From JAXGPL01 sp040766985 (GTDB taxonomy: Bacteria > Bacillota > Sulfobacillia > JAUYEG01), in assembly GCA_040766985.1 (NCBI GenBank), contig JAXGPL010000015.1:1-63823 (forward strand): DNA of 63,823 nt, written 5' to 3'. How positions within the stretch are numbered: the first letter of the stretch is position 1; each line of letters begins with the position of its first letter. Made by a program: the position numbers and the translations under genes. A model generated the notes under the pieces. It was not told where the DNA came from. It did not search any database and saw only the letters and a program-made list of their open reading frames with translations. Shown here piece after piece: positions 17,676-27,048 of the stretch.

Positions 17676-19400
17676 ATGCGCAAGTCAAGACGTCTTTCCC
17701 TATTCCTGGCTGCAGTCCTCATCATCGCTCTGGCTCCGGCAGCACACGCTGTGGCTCCGTCCTGCGCGGATATGGTGTTTGAAGACTTCGATACCGATGA
17801 CACCTTCACCATCCCCCCGCATGTCGGAGATATCGCGATCTTCGTGTGGGGCGCCGGCGGCGGCGGCGGCGGTGACGGAGGGGACAGCTCCGTTGGCGGC
17901 GATGGTGGCGAAGGTGGCTACATGAACGCGACCTTTGACATCGCCAAGGGTGAGGTCCTCACCATCGTCGTCGGCAAGGGCGGCGAAGGCGGCGCGTGCA
18001 GCATCAAGACTTACGGCACCAAGAGCGAAGCCGGCGAGGGCGGCGGCGGCGGTGGCCACTCCGAAGTTCTGCACGGCGCGGAGATCCTTGTCGTAGCCGG
18101 CGGCGGCGGCGGTGGTGGCGGCGGCGCGACCGGGAGCCACTGCGGAGACCATGAGAACGGTGGCGAGGGCGGAGATGGTGGTCGCATGGGTCACCATAGC
18201 GGCTACGACGGCGGCAGCCCCAAGTCCTCGGGCAGCTCCTATGTCACCGGCGGCAGAGGCGCGACTGAGGATCAGCCTGGCATCGGAGGCACTGCTTACG
18301 GCGACAACGACGGCCACAGTGGCACCGGAGCCGACGGCGGCGAAGGTGGGGCTGAAGACGACGCATCCGGCCCGTCCGGTGGGCACCCGACCGGCGGCGA
18401 CGGCGGCGGCACTGGGATGGATAGCTATAAGTATCTTCCCGGTGGCGGCGGCGGTGGCGGCGGCCGGAGAGGCGGAGGCGGCGGCGGCGCCCCTGACGAC
18501 GTTGATTGGATCGGCGGCGGAGGCGGCGGCGGTGGATCCTCGTATCTGCACCCTGTAGCCGGCGTGTGGGAATGCCCCTACTGGCAGATCGAACCCGCTC
18601 TCGGCACCGGCGATCCCGGCGAAGGCGGCTTTAAGCAAGGCGAAGGTAACCATCGTGATGGCGAAGCCGGCGGCGACGGTTACGTCAAGATCGGCTGGAT
18701 CCCCATGCCCGATCCCGGCGGCGAAGGCAAGATCACCGTCACTGTCGTCAAGACCGACGATGGCGACGTGAGCGGCATCCCCGTTTCCTTTGGTGGGGAT
18801 CTGACCGCGACGGTGCACACAAATGCGTCTGGCGTAGCCAAGGTCAGCGGCCTCTGGGCCGGCGACTACACGGCTGATGCAGACGACAGCGGGTACACGA
18901 GCAACGGTCCGAAGAGCGTGACGCTCGATGATGACGATGACGTAGCGTCGGTCACCATCACCCTTACCCCGATCCCGCCCGCGCCTCCTGAGCCGGGCCC
19001 CGGAGCAATCGAAGGTAAGGCTGAGGACGGCACGACCATGGCGGCCATGCCCGGCGTTTTGGTCAAGCTGCTTGACTCGACCGACACGATCATCGGCCTT
19101 GACATGACCGACCCGGCGGGTGAATTCGGGTTTGACGGCCTTGAGCCCGGCTCATATACCGTGCGGGGTACGTTGGACGGATTCGGGGCCGACACTGAGG
19201 TGGCTGTGGTTGTGCATGATGAGACCACCGAGGTGACGTTGCAGCTTGCGGCGGTCATTGTTGTTCCGCCGACCCCGCCTGCGGAAGAGCCCATCGTGAC
19301 ACCTCCCGACCTCCCGAAGACCGGCTCCTGGTTTGCCGGGCTGCTAATCCTGGGCGGCGCGTTGGTTTCCGCGGGGCTGTTCGGACGTAGGAAGTCCTAG
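17676..19400 (+). CDS. LPKTG-anchored very glycine-rich surface protein
   Basis: 574 residues from the ATG at 17676 with GGAGGT about 9 nt upstream. Signal peptide about 1-24. A long glycine-rich domain (about 35-345, many GGGGGG runs broken by acidic and His residues) opens with a 'DTFTIPPHVGDIAIFVWGAGGGGGG' type strand pattern. Two Cna-B-like domains follow ('GYTSNGPK', 'GAIEGKAEDG'), then a PPTPP linker, LPKTG at about residue 546, a hydrophobic tail and RRK. Unlike several neighbours its frame is intact, and it has a shared promoter element and its own terminator. Gly-rich domains of this type are known in bacterial surface proteins but have no fixed function. Confidence 0.85.
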   Translation: MRKSRRLSLFLAAVLIIALAPAAHAVAPSCADMVFEDFDTDDTFTIPPHVGDIAIFVWGAGGGGGGDGGDSSVGGDGGEGGYMNATFDIAKGEVLTIVVGKGGEGGACSIKTYGTKSEAGEGGGGGGHSEVLHGAEILVVAGGGGGGGGGATGSHCGDHENGGEGGDGGRMGHHSGYDGGSPKSSGSSYVTGGRGATEDQPGIGGTAYGDNDGHSGTGADGGEGGAEDDASGPSGGHPTGGDGGGTGMDSYKYLPGGGGGGGGRRGGGGGGAPDDVDWIGGGGGGGGSSYLHPVAGVWECPYWQIEPALGTGDPGEGGFKQGEGNHRDGEAGGDGYVKIGWIPMPDPGGEGKITVTVVKTDDGDVSGIPVSFGGDLTATVHTNASGVAKVSGLWAGDYTADADDSGYTSNGPKSVTLDDDDDVASVTITLTPIPPAPPEPGPGAIEGKAEDGTTMAAMPGVLVKLLDSTDTIIGLDMTDPAGEFGFDGLEPGSYTVRGTLDGFGADTEVAVVVHDETTEVTLQLAAVIVVPPTPPAEEPIVTPPDLPKTGSWFAGLLILGGALVSAGLFGRRKS

Positions 19401-19428
19401 AACGCATCGGCACGATGACACAGAAGAT

Positions 19429-19455
19429 GAGGGTCCGGCCGGCGGCCGGGCCCTC
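19429..19455 (+). terminator. Terminator hairpin after the 17676 gene
   Basis: GAGGGTCCGGCC pairs with GGCCGGGCCCTC (one wobble) around a 3-nt loop, 28 nt after the stop. The T-tract is poor (GTTGCC). Confidence 0.6.
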
Positions 19456-19537
19456 GTTGCCTGCATGGAGGTCCTTCTTATCCTCAAGACCCCCCGGAGA
19501 TTACACATACACACTCGGCGAGCGCCGGCGTGATTGC

Positions 19538-22500
19538 CTAGGGCTTTGCGCGAAGAATCGTCACTTCGCGCACGACCCCGTCCCAGTCGACCTGGCATCC
19601 CAGGTTTTCGGTGACAAACCGTATGGGCAGCATCGTGCGGCCCGGCGGCACGATCAGCGGCTTGACGGCGGGGTTTGCGGCGTCGATCGGCCTCGGCACC
19701 CCGTTGACCAGGCCTTCATTGACGTCGATCCACACCTGAACGGTCCTCGTCCCGAGCGTCATTGTGACTTTGCGCTGGACTTCGTCCCACGCGATCGCTC
19801 CTCCGAGCGACTCGATGATCGCCCTGATGGGGAGGAGGGTGCGGCCCTCGACGATGATTGGAGCAGCGTCAAGGATCGATGGGACGCCGTCGACCGAATA
19901 CGCCTGCTCGCCGATCCGCAGCTTGACCACGGTGGTCTTGGTGACGGCCGTTCCGGGCGTCGCCGTGAGGCGGGTCGGCGAATAGCCTGAGTAGCCGTGG
20001 TTTCCGTATGCACGCACCCGGTAGATGTAAGTCCTGCCTGCTTCCACGTTCCGGTCGACGAAGGCGGTCAGGCCTGCGGCAACGGTCGCCACCGGCGTGA
20101 ACCCTCCCCAGTCCCGGTTGCGCTCGACCACGTAACCGAGCGCCCCGGTACCGCCGCCGGTCCACTCCACCCTGATCTCCTCCTCCGAAACCGGCTCCGC
20201 CGCCAATCCCCCGGGCGCCGATCCCGGCGACTCGAACGACGCTGCAGTCGCCACGACCGGATCCGAGTAGGCAGAATAAGCGCAGGTGTCGCTTCCCTCA
20301 AGTAGAGCCCGCACGCGGTACGTGTACTGGATGCGCGGCTCAAGGCCCGTATCATCGTAGGTCACGGTCTGAGCGGCGACCGAGGCCACAACCGCAAAAC
20401 CGCCCGACGGGGTGCGGCGCTCGACGACGAAGGAGGTTTCCCCATCCGAACGGTCGGTCCATGCGAGCCGGATCCTGCCGGGCGCGCCGGGGGTGGCGGT
20501 CAGTCCCTCCGGACGGTCGAGATAGCCATCAGCTTCAGCCATAACATCTGCGGGTTCTGTGGCCTGCGAGGTGAACATCTCCGTCCCGAGCAGGTTGAAG
20601 GCTCGCACCCTGTACCTGTGGACGGTCTGCATGCTCGCCTTGTGGTCGTAGTAGACGGTCGTGTCCGCGCCTGCGGTCGCGATAACTAGCCAGCTATCGT
20701 TGCCGATTGAACGCTCCACCAGGAAACCGCTCTCGCCCTCGCTGTTGTCCGACCACGTCAACTGCACTTCGGCAGGGGAAAGCGCGACGGCGGTCAGCCC
20801 CGACGGCATGGCGGGAACCGGCGGCATCTCGACTCGGACGGTGACCTCGTTGGACGGCACGGAATAGTGGTTCACGTCCGAGCTCTTCCTGAATGACCGT
20901 ACCCGGTACGAATAGACCTGATTGACAACCGGCGAGGGGTCCTGCCACTCGGTCTTGCCTTCGCCAAGGGTTGCGACGGTCTGCCAGTTGCCTGACCCAG
21001 TACGCCGTTCGACCCGGAAGCCTTTCTCGTTGGAGGAGGTGTCGACCCAGGACAGTCTGACCTGAACTCCCGCTGCGACGGCAGTCAACCGGGATGGGGC
21101 GGCGGGCGCCGTGATTGTCACCGGCATCACCGATACTTCATTGGAGTAGGCTGAGTGAAGCGTCGTACCGGAGGAGGTCTTGTAGGCCCTGACGCGATAG
21201 GTATATGTGTAACCTGACGTCAGCCCGCTGTTGGTGTAGGTGACGGCATTGGCTTTGGCCGATCCGACCTGCGTCCATTCCACGCCGGCCTTGCGCCTTT
21301 CGATGCGGAAACCTTTCTCCCCGTCTGACATGTCCTCCCAATCCAGCCTCACTCGCGAGCTTGACAGAACTGTAATCCACAGCCCGGCGGGGGCCTCCGG
21401 TTCGGCGGTTTCCCGGACGTTGACAGAGACCTCGCTGGAGTAGGCGGAGTAGCTGATCTGGCCGAGGAAGTCGCGGTAGGCCCGCACCCGGTAACTATAG
21501 GGGCCGAGCGCCAGTCCCGCGTCCACGAACGAATGGACGTCAGGGCCCGTCCTCGTGACCTCCTGCCAGGCACCCCCGGCCGCCGTTCTCTCGACGGCAA
21601 ACCCTGATTCCCCGCTCGATGTATCCGTCCAGACCAGATCGACTGCGTCCGGCGGGACGGCTGTCGCGGTAAGCCCGGCGGGGGCCTGCGGGAGAACCGC
21701 CGGCGGGATGGTCAGGTCCGCCGTGGCCGACCACTCGGAGCCTGGGCCCGAGCCGCCGAAGGCGTTGGACGCGCCGGACCGGCACGCTTTGACCTGGTAG
21801 CTGTAGCTGCCTGGCGCGAGGCCCGGATCGAGGTGAGCGGTTGTGCCGGGCGGGAGAAGCGCAATTACCTCCCAATCGCCGGCGGCGCTCTCCCGACGCC
21901 TGACCACGAAGCCGTCCTCTTCCTCCGTGCCGGCCGACCAGGTAAGCCGTGCGTTGCATGACCCAACGAGCTGGGCGCGGAACCCGGCCGGTACGGCAGG
22001 AATGGCCTGCGGGTTGGCCACCCGTGCGCACACGGCGCGGGCAATCCCGGTGGCGGAGGGTTCAACATAGGTCAGGTACGCCAACCCCCGCGGGTCCAGT
22101 GCCAGGTCGACGCCGCCGGCCGGCAGAGTCTCCGCTTGAGCGCCGGCAGTCGTTGCAGGGTTAAGGGTCCACGCCCCGTCCGGTGTGCTGCGGACTGCGT
22201 GAACCGGCACCGGCCCGCGACCGGTCCCGGTTGCGGCAAATGCGACATGAACTGCGCCGTCGGCGGCTACCTCGATACTGAGCGGGCCGGCGGCCTGGGG
22301 CGCCTGCCCCAGGGACGGGACCGAACCGGCCGCCACCGCCTCCGTGCGCCACTCCGTGCCGTCCAGGTAGGCGTGGTGAATGCTTGCCGCTCCGTCCGTC
22401 GCCGCCGCTACTGCTGCTCCGCCTGCGGTCGCCTCTCCTCCGTCCACGGGGGCCGCAACGCCGTAAGCGATGTGGGGCCCGCCCTTAGGGGCGAGCGCGA

Positions 22501-23311
22501 TGGCTGTATGCACGGCGGCCAACTGGTTGGCCGAACCGCGAGCGACCGTAGAGGTGTGCCATCCGGCCGCGTCGCGGTACGCATAGCGGAGGTGCGAACC
22601 CGCATACTCCTCGCCCTCCGGCCCTTCGCCATATCCGTACTGGTAGCTGACGTGTAGGTCGCCCGAAGTCCCGATCGTGAGCGCGCAATGGCGCCCCGAG
22701 CCTGGACCGGGGTCGATGACCTCGCAGAGCCACGTCTCGCCCTCGCGGCGGAGGTGCTTAAGCACCGTATTGTCGGGGTCGTAGCAGACGATGTGGGGCC
22801 TGCCCTGCCGGTCGATCGCCATTGCCAGGTCGGACCCCGCAATGCCGGCGTCGGTGATCTCAAAAACGGTCCAACTGCCCGCTGTTGAGCGGAAGGCGTA
22901 GTGGAGCACCTTGCTGCTTGCGTTGGTGAAGCAGACATGTAGGTCGCCAGCGCCGTCGACGGCCACGTCAGCGACCACGGCGCCGAGTGCGGTGAACCTG
23001 TGGATGGTTTCCAGGTGCCAACCCGTCTCGTCCGCGAACGCATGTACCAGAGCCTGAGCCGCTCCAACCGAACGGGGCTCGATAGACACGATATGCGGCC
23101 GTCCCTCGCCGTCGACGGCGATCCGGGGCTGCCCAACCGTGGGCGAACCTGCCTGCCATTCTTTAGCCCAAGCCTCCTGGGCCAGGGCTGGACGCGAAAG
23201 CGGGCTCAGGACGCCACCCAGCGGGCTTGACACCAGCATGCCTGCAAGCAGGATCACCGCCAGCGGCCTGGCAAGGCTTCGTGATCGTCGTTGTGCGATG
23301 ATGAAGGACAC
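19538..23311 (-). CDS. Secreted protein with seven fibronectin-III domains and a C-terminal stalk domain
   Basis: 1257 residues from a GTG at 23311 (AAGGGGGT about 10 nt upstream). Signal peptide about 1-45 ending ALA. Residues about 55-400 form propeller-like repeats ('RIAVDGEGRPHIV', 'MAIDRQGRPHIVCYD'). Seven fibronectin type III domains follow (about 420-1110), each with 'GLTA..L.W.D.S.GE.GF.VER'. The last 130 residues match the copper amine oxidase N-terminal-like (stalk) domain twice over, with 'GRTLLPIRAIIESLGG' and 'GRTMLPIRFVTENLGC'. This stalk is common at the ends of Bacillota extracellular proteins, where it probably mediates wall association. There is no LPxTG. Likely an adhesive or carbohydrate-binding exoprotein; the ligand is unknown. 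Confidence 0.85.
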   Translation of the reverse strand: MSFIIAQRRSRSLARPLAVILLAGMLVSSPLGGVLSPLSRPALAQEAWAKEWQAGSPTVGQPRIAVDGEGRPHIVSIEPRSVGAAQALVHAFADETGWHLETIHRFTALGAVVADVAVDGAGDLHVCFTNASSKVLHYAFRSTAGSWTVFEITDAGIAGSDLAMAIDRQGRPHIVCYDPDNTVLKHLRREGETWLCEVIDPGPGSGRHCALTIGTSGDLHVSYQYGYGEGPEGEEYAGSHLRYAYRDAAGWHTSTVARGSANQLAAVHTAIALAPKGGPHIAYGVAAPVDGGEATAGGAAVAAATDGAASIHHAYLDGTEWRTEAVAAGSVPSLGQAPQAAGPLSIEVAADGAVHVAFAATGTGRGPVPVHAVRSTPDGAWTLNPATTAGAQAETLPAGGVDLALDPRGLAYLTYVEPSATGIARAVCARVANPQAIPAVPAGFRAQLVGSCNARLTWSAGTEEEDGFVVRRRESAAGDWEVIALLPPGTTAHLDPGLAPGSYSYQVKACRSGASNAFGGSGPGSEWSATADLTIPPAVLPQAPAGLTATAVPPDAVDLVWTDTSSGESGFAVERTAAGGAWQEVTRTGPDVHSFVDAGLALGPYSYRVRAYRDFLGQISYSAYSSEVSVNVRETAEPEAPAGLWITVLSSSRVRLDWEDMSDGEKGFRIERRKAGVEWTQVGSAKANAVTYTNSGLTSGYTYTYRVRAYKTSSGTTLHSAYSNEVSVMPVTITAPAAPSRLTAVAAGVQVRLSWVDTSSNEKGFRVERRTGSGNWQTVATLGEGKTEWQDPSPVVNQVYSYRVRSFRKSSDVNHYSVPSNEVTVRVEMPPVPAMPSGLTAVALSPAEVQLTWSDNSEGESGFLVERSIGNDSWLVIATAGADTTVYYDHKASMQTVHRYRVRAFNLLGTEMFTSQATEPADVMAEADGYLDRPEGLTATPGAPGRIRLAWTDRSDGETSFVVERRTPSGGFAVVASVAAQTVTYDDTGLEPRIQYTYRVRALLEGSDTCAYSAYSDPVVATAASFESPGSAPGGLAAEPVSEEEIRVEWTGGGTGALGYVVERNRDWGGFTPVATVAAGLTAFVDRNVEAGRTYIYRVRAYGNHGYSGYSPTRLTATPGTAVTKTTVVKLRIGEQAYSVDGVPSILDAAPIIVEGRTLLPIRAIIESLGGAIAWDEVQRKVTMTLGTRTVQVWIDVNEGLVNGVPRPIDAANPAVKPLIVPPGRTMLPIRFVTENLGCQVDWDGVVREVTILRAKP

Positions 23312-23742
23312 GAAAGAGCGACCCCCTTGGAAAGGAACGGCAGGCGGACGGACTGCCTCATGTAGCCAGTTCTAGCTGCTCCAGGTGTTTTCCTAGAGCG
23401 GATGGCCTGCACCAGGTATCGGGCATCGCGGCTGCGGGGGTGAGGGACGGTCCGGGCTTTCCTGTCTGGCCGCCGATCTTGCGCCCGATGGCTTGCCCTG
23501 ATTACCCAAAAGTGCTATAAAAAGATTACACAGAAGTAGTAGCAGCCCGTACCTGCGCACTCTGTGAGAGCCAGTCCTCACCGCGAGTAAGGACTGGCTC
23601 GCCTCTTCTAACAGGTCAACTTCCCACCGCCGCGAATACCCCACTATCTGACCACCCACCTGGCCGGCAGCACAAAGGGGTTATCTGGCCGGGTTAACCC
23701 GCCGGCCCGTCGCGCCGGCTGACCACTCACGGGGGGACGCAC
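23312..23742. other. 431-bp divergent intergenic region with hairpin
   Basis: No gene is visible between the secreted fibronectin-III protein and the amidohydrolase. A perfect 11-bp inverted repeat (GAGCCAGTCCT with AGGACTGGCTC, loop 11) lies at 23568-23600. A TAGCACTTTTGGGTA motif on the minus strand near 23500-23515 resembles the TAGCACTTTTG site at 6668. Both are candidate regulatory sites. Confidence 0.5.
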
Positions 23743-25179
23743 ATGCAAACCAAGGCTACGACGGCACACCAGTACATCGACACCAGGCAAGACCACATCT
23801 GCAAGATATCCGACCGCATCTGGGAGCTGGCGGAGGTTGGGCTGCACGAGGAGCAGTCGGCCGGGCTGCTGGCGGGTGCGCTGCGCGACGAGGGCTTCGA
23901 GGTCAGACTCGGCGTCGGCGGCATGCCCTCGGGGCTTGAGGCGACCTGGGGATCGGGGCGGCCGGTGATCGGTTTCCTCGGCGAGTATGATGCTTTGCCT
24001 GGGGTTTCCCAAAAGACCATCCCTACCCGCGAGGAACTTGCGCCCGGAGCGGCCGGCCACGCCTGCGGCCACAATCTGCTCGGCGCAGGAGCCTATGCCG
24101 CGGTGATCGGCCTCAAGCGCGAGATGGAGGCGCGGGGGCTGCCGGGCACGATCAAGTACTTCGGTTGCCCGGCCGAGGAGAACTTCGGCGGCAAGGCGCA
24201 CATGGCGCGCGAAGGCGTGTTCACCGCGTGCGACGCTTGTCTGACGTGGCACCCTGGAGGGATGAACACGGTTCGCAACGCCGCATCGCTCGCCGTGACC
24301 TCGATGAACGTCACCTTTCACGGGCGGAGCGCGCACGCGGCGGCCGACCCCTTCAACGGGCGGAGCGCCCTCGATGCCCTGCAGTTGATGAACCTCGGCG
24401 TCGAATTCCTGCGGGAGCACATGCCGACGCGCGGCCGGGTGCACTACGTCATCACCAACGGCGGCGGGCAGCCCAACGTGGTCCCGCCGGTCGCAACGGT
24501 TTGGTACTACGTGCGTGCGCCGCGGCGCGACGAGTGCGACGAGCTCTACGAGCGGGTGCTCAAGTGCGCCAGAGGGGCCGCCACGATGACGGACACCACC
24601 TGCGAGATCGAGCTTCTCGACGCAATTTACGACCTGATGCCCAACGACACGCTTGAGGGATTGCTCAAGGACTGCCTGGTGCGAGTCGGTGCGCCGCAGT
24701 TCGATGAGGCGGACCTGGCCTTCGCGGCGGAGATCGAGAAGAGCTTCCGTCCGGGACAGCGCGAGAACGCCATTCGCGAGTTTTACCAGGGACAACCGGT
24801 GCCGGAGGAGCTGTGGGGTCAGCTCCTTAACAACACGGTCGTATTCGGCCCGCCGGTCAAGGGCGAGCCCCGGGGTTCGACCGACGTAGGCGACGTGAGC
24901 TGGTGTTGCGCGACCTCGCAGTTCGGCACGGCATGTTACGCCGTCGGCACACCGGGCCATTCGTGGCAACTGGTTGCGCAGTCGGGCATGGCCATCGGTC
25001 ACAAGGGTATGCTTCAGGCGGGCAAGGTGCTGGCTGAGGCGGGATTGGAGCTCTTGACCAACCCGGAGGCGCTGGCCAAGGCCAAGGCCGAGTTCGTCGA
25101 GCGGACCGGTGGCAAGCCCTACAAGTGCGCGATGCCTGACGACTTCAAGCCGCCATTCCACCAGCTCGCCGATAAGTAG
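23743..25179 (+). CDS. M20-family amidohydrolase, AbgB-like (p-aminobenzoyl-glutamate hydrolase B type)
   Basis: 478 residues from the ATG at 23743 with GGGGGGA upstream. It has the M20D/AbgB hallmarks: 'GEYDALPG' near residue 85, 'GHACGHNLLG' with the metal-binding Cys and His near 107, 'GCPAEENFGGK' with adjacent Glu, 'GRSAHAAADP' in the lid domain, and 'STDVGDVSW' near the C-terminus. Enzymes of this group cleave N-acyl or folate-derived amide bonds in the cytoplasm using two metal ions. AbgB usually pairs with AbgA, which is not nearby, so it may act alone on another N-acyl amino acid. It is followed by a palindrome and the YbjN-like gene. Confidence 0.85.
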   Translation: MQTKATTAHQYIDTRQDHICKISDRIWELAEVGLHEEQSAGLLAGALRDEGFEVRLGVGGMPSGLEATWGSGRPVIGFLGEYDALPGVSQKTIPTREELAPGAAGHACGHNLLGAGAYAAVIGLKREMEARGLPGTIKYFGCPAEENFGGKAHMAREGVFTACDACLTWHPGGMNTVRNAASLAVTSMNVTFHGRSAHAAADPFNGRSALDALQLMNLGVEFLREHMPTRGRVHYVITNGGGQPNVVPPVATVWYYVRAPRRDECDELYERVLKCARGAATMTDTTCEIELLDAIYDLMPNDTLEGLLKDCLVRVGAPQFDEADLAFAAEIEKSFRPGQRENAIREFYQGQPVPEELWGQLLNNTVVFGPPVKGEPRGSTDVGDVSWCCATSQFGTACYAVGTPGHSWQLVAQSGMAIGHKGMLQAGKVLAEAGLELLTNPEALAKAKAEFVERTGGKPYKCAMPDDFKPPFHQLADK

Positions 25180-25225
25180 TGCGAGCCGCGGAGAGCCGCG
25201 GAGCGCGCTGAAGCCGGCCTGGGCG

Positions 25226-25243
25226 GCAATGCCCGGGCATTGC
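25226..25243. promoter_or_regulatory. Perfect 18-bp palindrome GCAATGCCCGGGCATTGC
   Basis: Self-complementary over 18 bases, between the amidohydrolase stop and the next start. It could be an operator or a weak terminator without a T-run. Confidence 0.4.
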
Positions 25244-25277
25244 TCAAGATACGCGACGCTGATAGCCGAAAGGTGGA

Positions 25278-25739
25278 ATGAATGAGATGGGGACGATCCT
25301 CAGCGAGGTTGAGCACTTTTACCAGGCCGCGGACATCAAGTACCAGCGGGTGCCCGACAGAACCGTCCTTGTGATGTCCATGACGGGTAAGTCGGCTGCA
25401 TACGATGTCTATGCCATCGAGAACGAGGACCAGCAGCAACTGAGTTTCTACTCGGTGTGTCCCAACCGCGTGCCGGACGACTTCCGGCACAAGATCGTGG
25501 AGTTCATCACGCGGGCCAATTACGGCCTCAAGAACGGTAACTTCGAAATGGACTTTTCCGACGGCGAGGTCCGTTACAAGACCTTCATCGACATCGAGGG
25601 CGGGACCCTCGCCCAGAAGATGATCGAGAACCTTTTATTCGCCAACATCGCCACCGTCGACCGGTACTACCCCGGCATCGCCAAGGTCCTGTACGGAGAC
25701 GTCAGCCCTGAGACAGCAATCGAGCAGATCGAGGGCTAA
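25278..25739 (+). CDS. YbjN-domain protein
   Basis: 153 residues. The pattern 'VEHFYQAADIKYQRVPDRTVLVMSMTG' and a later 'FITRANYGLKNGNFEMDFSDGEVRYKTFID' segment fit the YbjN family, which folds like type III secretion chaperones. Members usually have a regulatory or chaperone-like role and no known catalytic site. The ATG at 25278 is only 1 nt from AGGTGG, so the in-frame ATG at 25287 (10-nt spacing) is an equally good start. No export signal is seen. It is on the same strand as, and about 100 nt after, the AbgB-like gene, separated by a palindrome. Confidence 0.75.
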   Translation: MNEMGTILSEVEHFYQAADIKYQRVPDRTVLVMSMTGKSAAYDVYAIENEDQQQLSFYSVCPNRVPDDFRHKIVEFITRANYGLKNGNFEMDFSDGEVRYKTFIDIEGGTLAQKMIENLLFANIATVDRYYPGIAKVLYGDVSPETAIEQIEG

Positions 25740-26094
25740 CGGCCCGGCGGCCGGCGGTCGGCCGCGCGGTCGGGAGGCGGGACGGTTCGGCGGTCGGGCA
25801 CGTGCAAACCAGTCTGCTGAATTGGGCGTGAAGGTATCAGTGGCTTGACCGGTCGCAAGCGGACCTGTCAAGCCTGTTTACGTGAGATGCCTTCGTGTAA
25901 AGCAGGTTGCACCTTCGCGGATTGACCGGCAACGAGGTATACACGGTTTCTTTAGACCTGTCATCAACGTTGCACTACCAGGTAGAGCGCCCCTGCAGGA
26001 ACTCATTGGGCAGCCTGGTAGTTTAGTGCTTGACCGGGAATACATTGTGATGCACCCAGTCGGGTGCCACTAGGTCAAGAAGGAGTTGAAGGCA
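25740..26094. other. 355-bp intergenic region with CTACCAGGTAG palindrome
   Basis: A GC-rich CGGC-repetitive stretch (25741-25802) is followed by lower-GC DNA. CTACC-A-GGTAG at 25975-25985 resembles the shared surface-gene element with a shorter centre. TTTAGTGCTTGAC near 26028 contains an AGTGCT half-site. These are likely regulatory sites of the lipoprotein gene. Confidence 0.4.
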
Positions 26095-26943
26095 GTGCAG
26101 ACGCGTAGGGCGGCATTCGGCGTACTGCTGGTTGCGGTACTGCTGCTATCGGTAATTTCGACGGCCTGTTCGAGCACCGCTGCGATTAAAGTCACGGTGA
26201 AGGACATGGCTGGGACGGCGCTCGACGGGATTACGGTGACGGTCGGCGACAAGACGGCCACCACTGACGCGAGCGGGCAGGCCACTGTGAAGGGGGTTGC
26301 GCCGGGCCAGGTAACGATCAAGTTGGCGGGCGGAGGCTACGACACCGAGAAGACCGAGACGGCCCAGAAGGGCAACAACGAGTTCACGTATCAACTGTCG
26401 CAGTCGTTCGCCTTCCGGGACTTTGCGGAGATTGACGCGTTCCGCATGAAGGTCGCGGCGCCAGGGCCGGATGGACCTGTCGAGGTGGAGGGGACGTTCG
26501 TGCGCGGCGCCGGGACGCACTGGATCATGGAGAGTGACGTGGAGATCGTGCACCTCGGTGACGTAGTGTACTTCAAGGCCGGCCCCGGCCAGAACTGGGA
26601 GCGGTTTGCAGGGATGGGTCAGATGAACTTCTTCACCGAGGCGTTGATGGGCATGGCCAACCAGTTCATGGGTGAACTGCAGGCTTTCGATGCCCACCTT
26701 GGCGACGACAGCATCCAGGCCCAGTGGCAGCGCAACGAAGAGGCCAACGGGTATGACTGCAACGTCTTCACGGTCAACTGGTCGGACAACTCAAACTCGG
26801 GTTCCTACACCGTCTACGTAATCGCGCAGGGGGACGCCAAGGGGTTTGTGACCCGCAGCCAGTGGAGCATCGAAGGATTCGGCAACACGACGTACGATGT
26901 TTACGACATCAACGCCGACTTGACGGTGGAGGCGCCCATCTAG
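26095..26943 (+). CDS. Lipoprotein with Cna-B-like and LolA/LppX-like regions
   Basis: 282 residues. The GTG at 26095 is preferred because AAGGAG lies 9 nt upstream; the in-frame TTG at 26086 sits against it. A lipoprotein signal ends in VISTAC-SS near residue 25, so it is membrane-anchored outside the cell. Residues about 30-100 are a carboxypeptidase-regulatory/Cna-B-like domain ('DGITVTVGDKTATTDASGQATV'). The remaining roughly 175 residues resemble the LolA/LppX-type half-barrel of Gram-positive lipoproteins ('EVEGTFVRGAGTHWIMESDVEIV'), which may bind lipid or a hydrophobic ligand. The Cna-B module parallels the surface proteins of region 1. A hairpin terminator follows. Confidence 0.75.
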   Translation: MQTRRAAFGVLLVAVLLLSVISTACSSTAAIKVTVKDMAGTALDGITVTVGDKTATTDASGQATVKGVAPGQVTIKLAGGGYDTEKTETAQKGNNEFTYQLSQSFAFRDFAEIDAFRMKVAAPGPDGPVEVEGTFVRGAGTHWIMESDVEIVHLGDVVYFKAGPGQNWERFAGMGQMNFFTEALMGMANQFMGELQAFDAHLGDDSIQAQWQRNEEANGYDCNVFTVNWSDNSNSGSYTVYVIAQGDAKGFVTRSQWSIEGFGNTTYDVYDINADLTVEAPI

Positions 26944-26978
26944 TCTCGTCCACCAGCACATTCGATCGACGGCATCGA

Positions 26979-27007
26979 GCCGGGGCGGGTCGAGGACCCG
27001 CTCCGGC
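26979..27007. terminator. Hairpin terminator between convergent genes
   Basis: GCCGGGGCGGGTC pairs with GACCCGCTCCGGC (one mismatch) around GAG. It sits between the convergent lipoprotein and SplB-like genes and may serve both. Confidence 0.55.
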
Positions 27008-27048
27008 AACCACTCATCCCGCTGCAACGGTGTCCAGCCCGTGCCGGC

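Noticed and set aside
17700..18818. 372-codon open frame on the minus strand opposite the glycine-rich gene
   Set aside because: It is the antisense shadow of GGC-rich glycine codons (Ala/Thr/Val-rich product) with no start signals.
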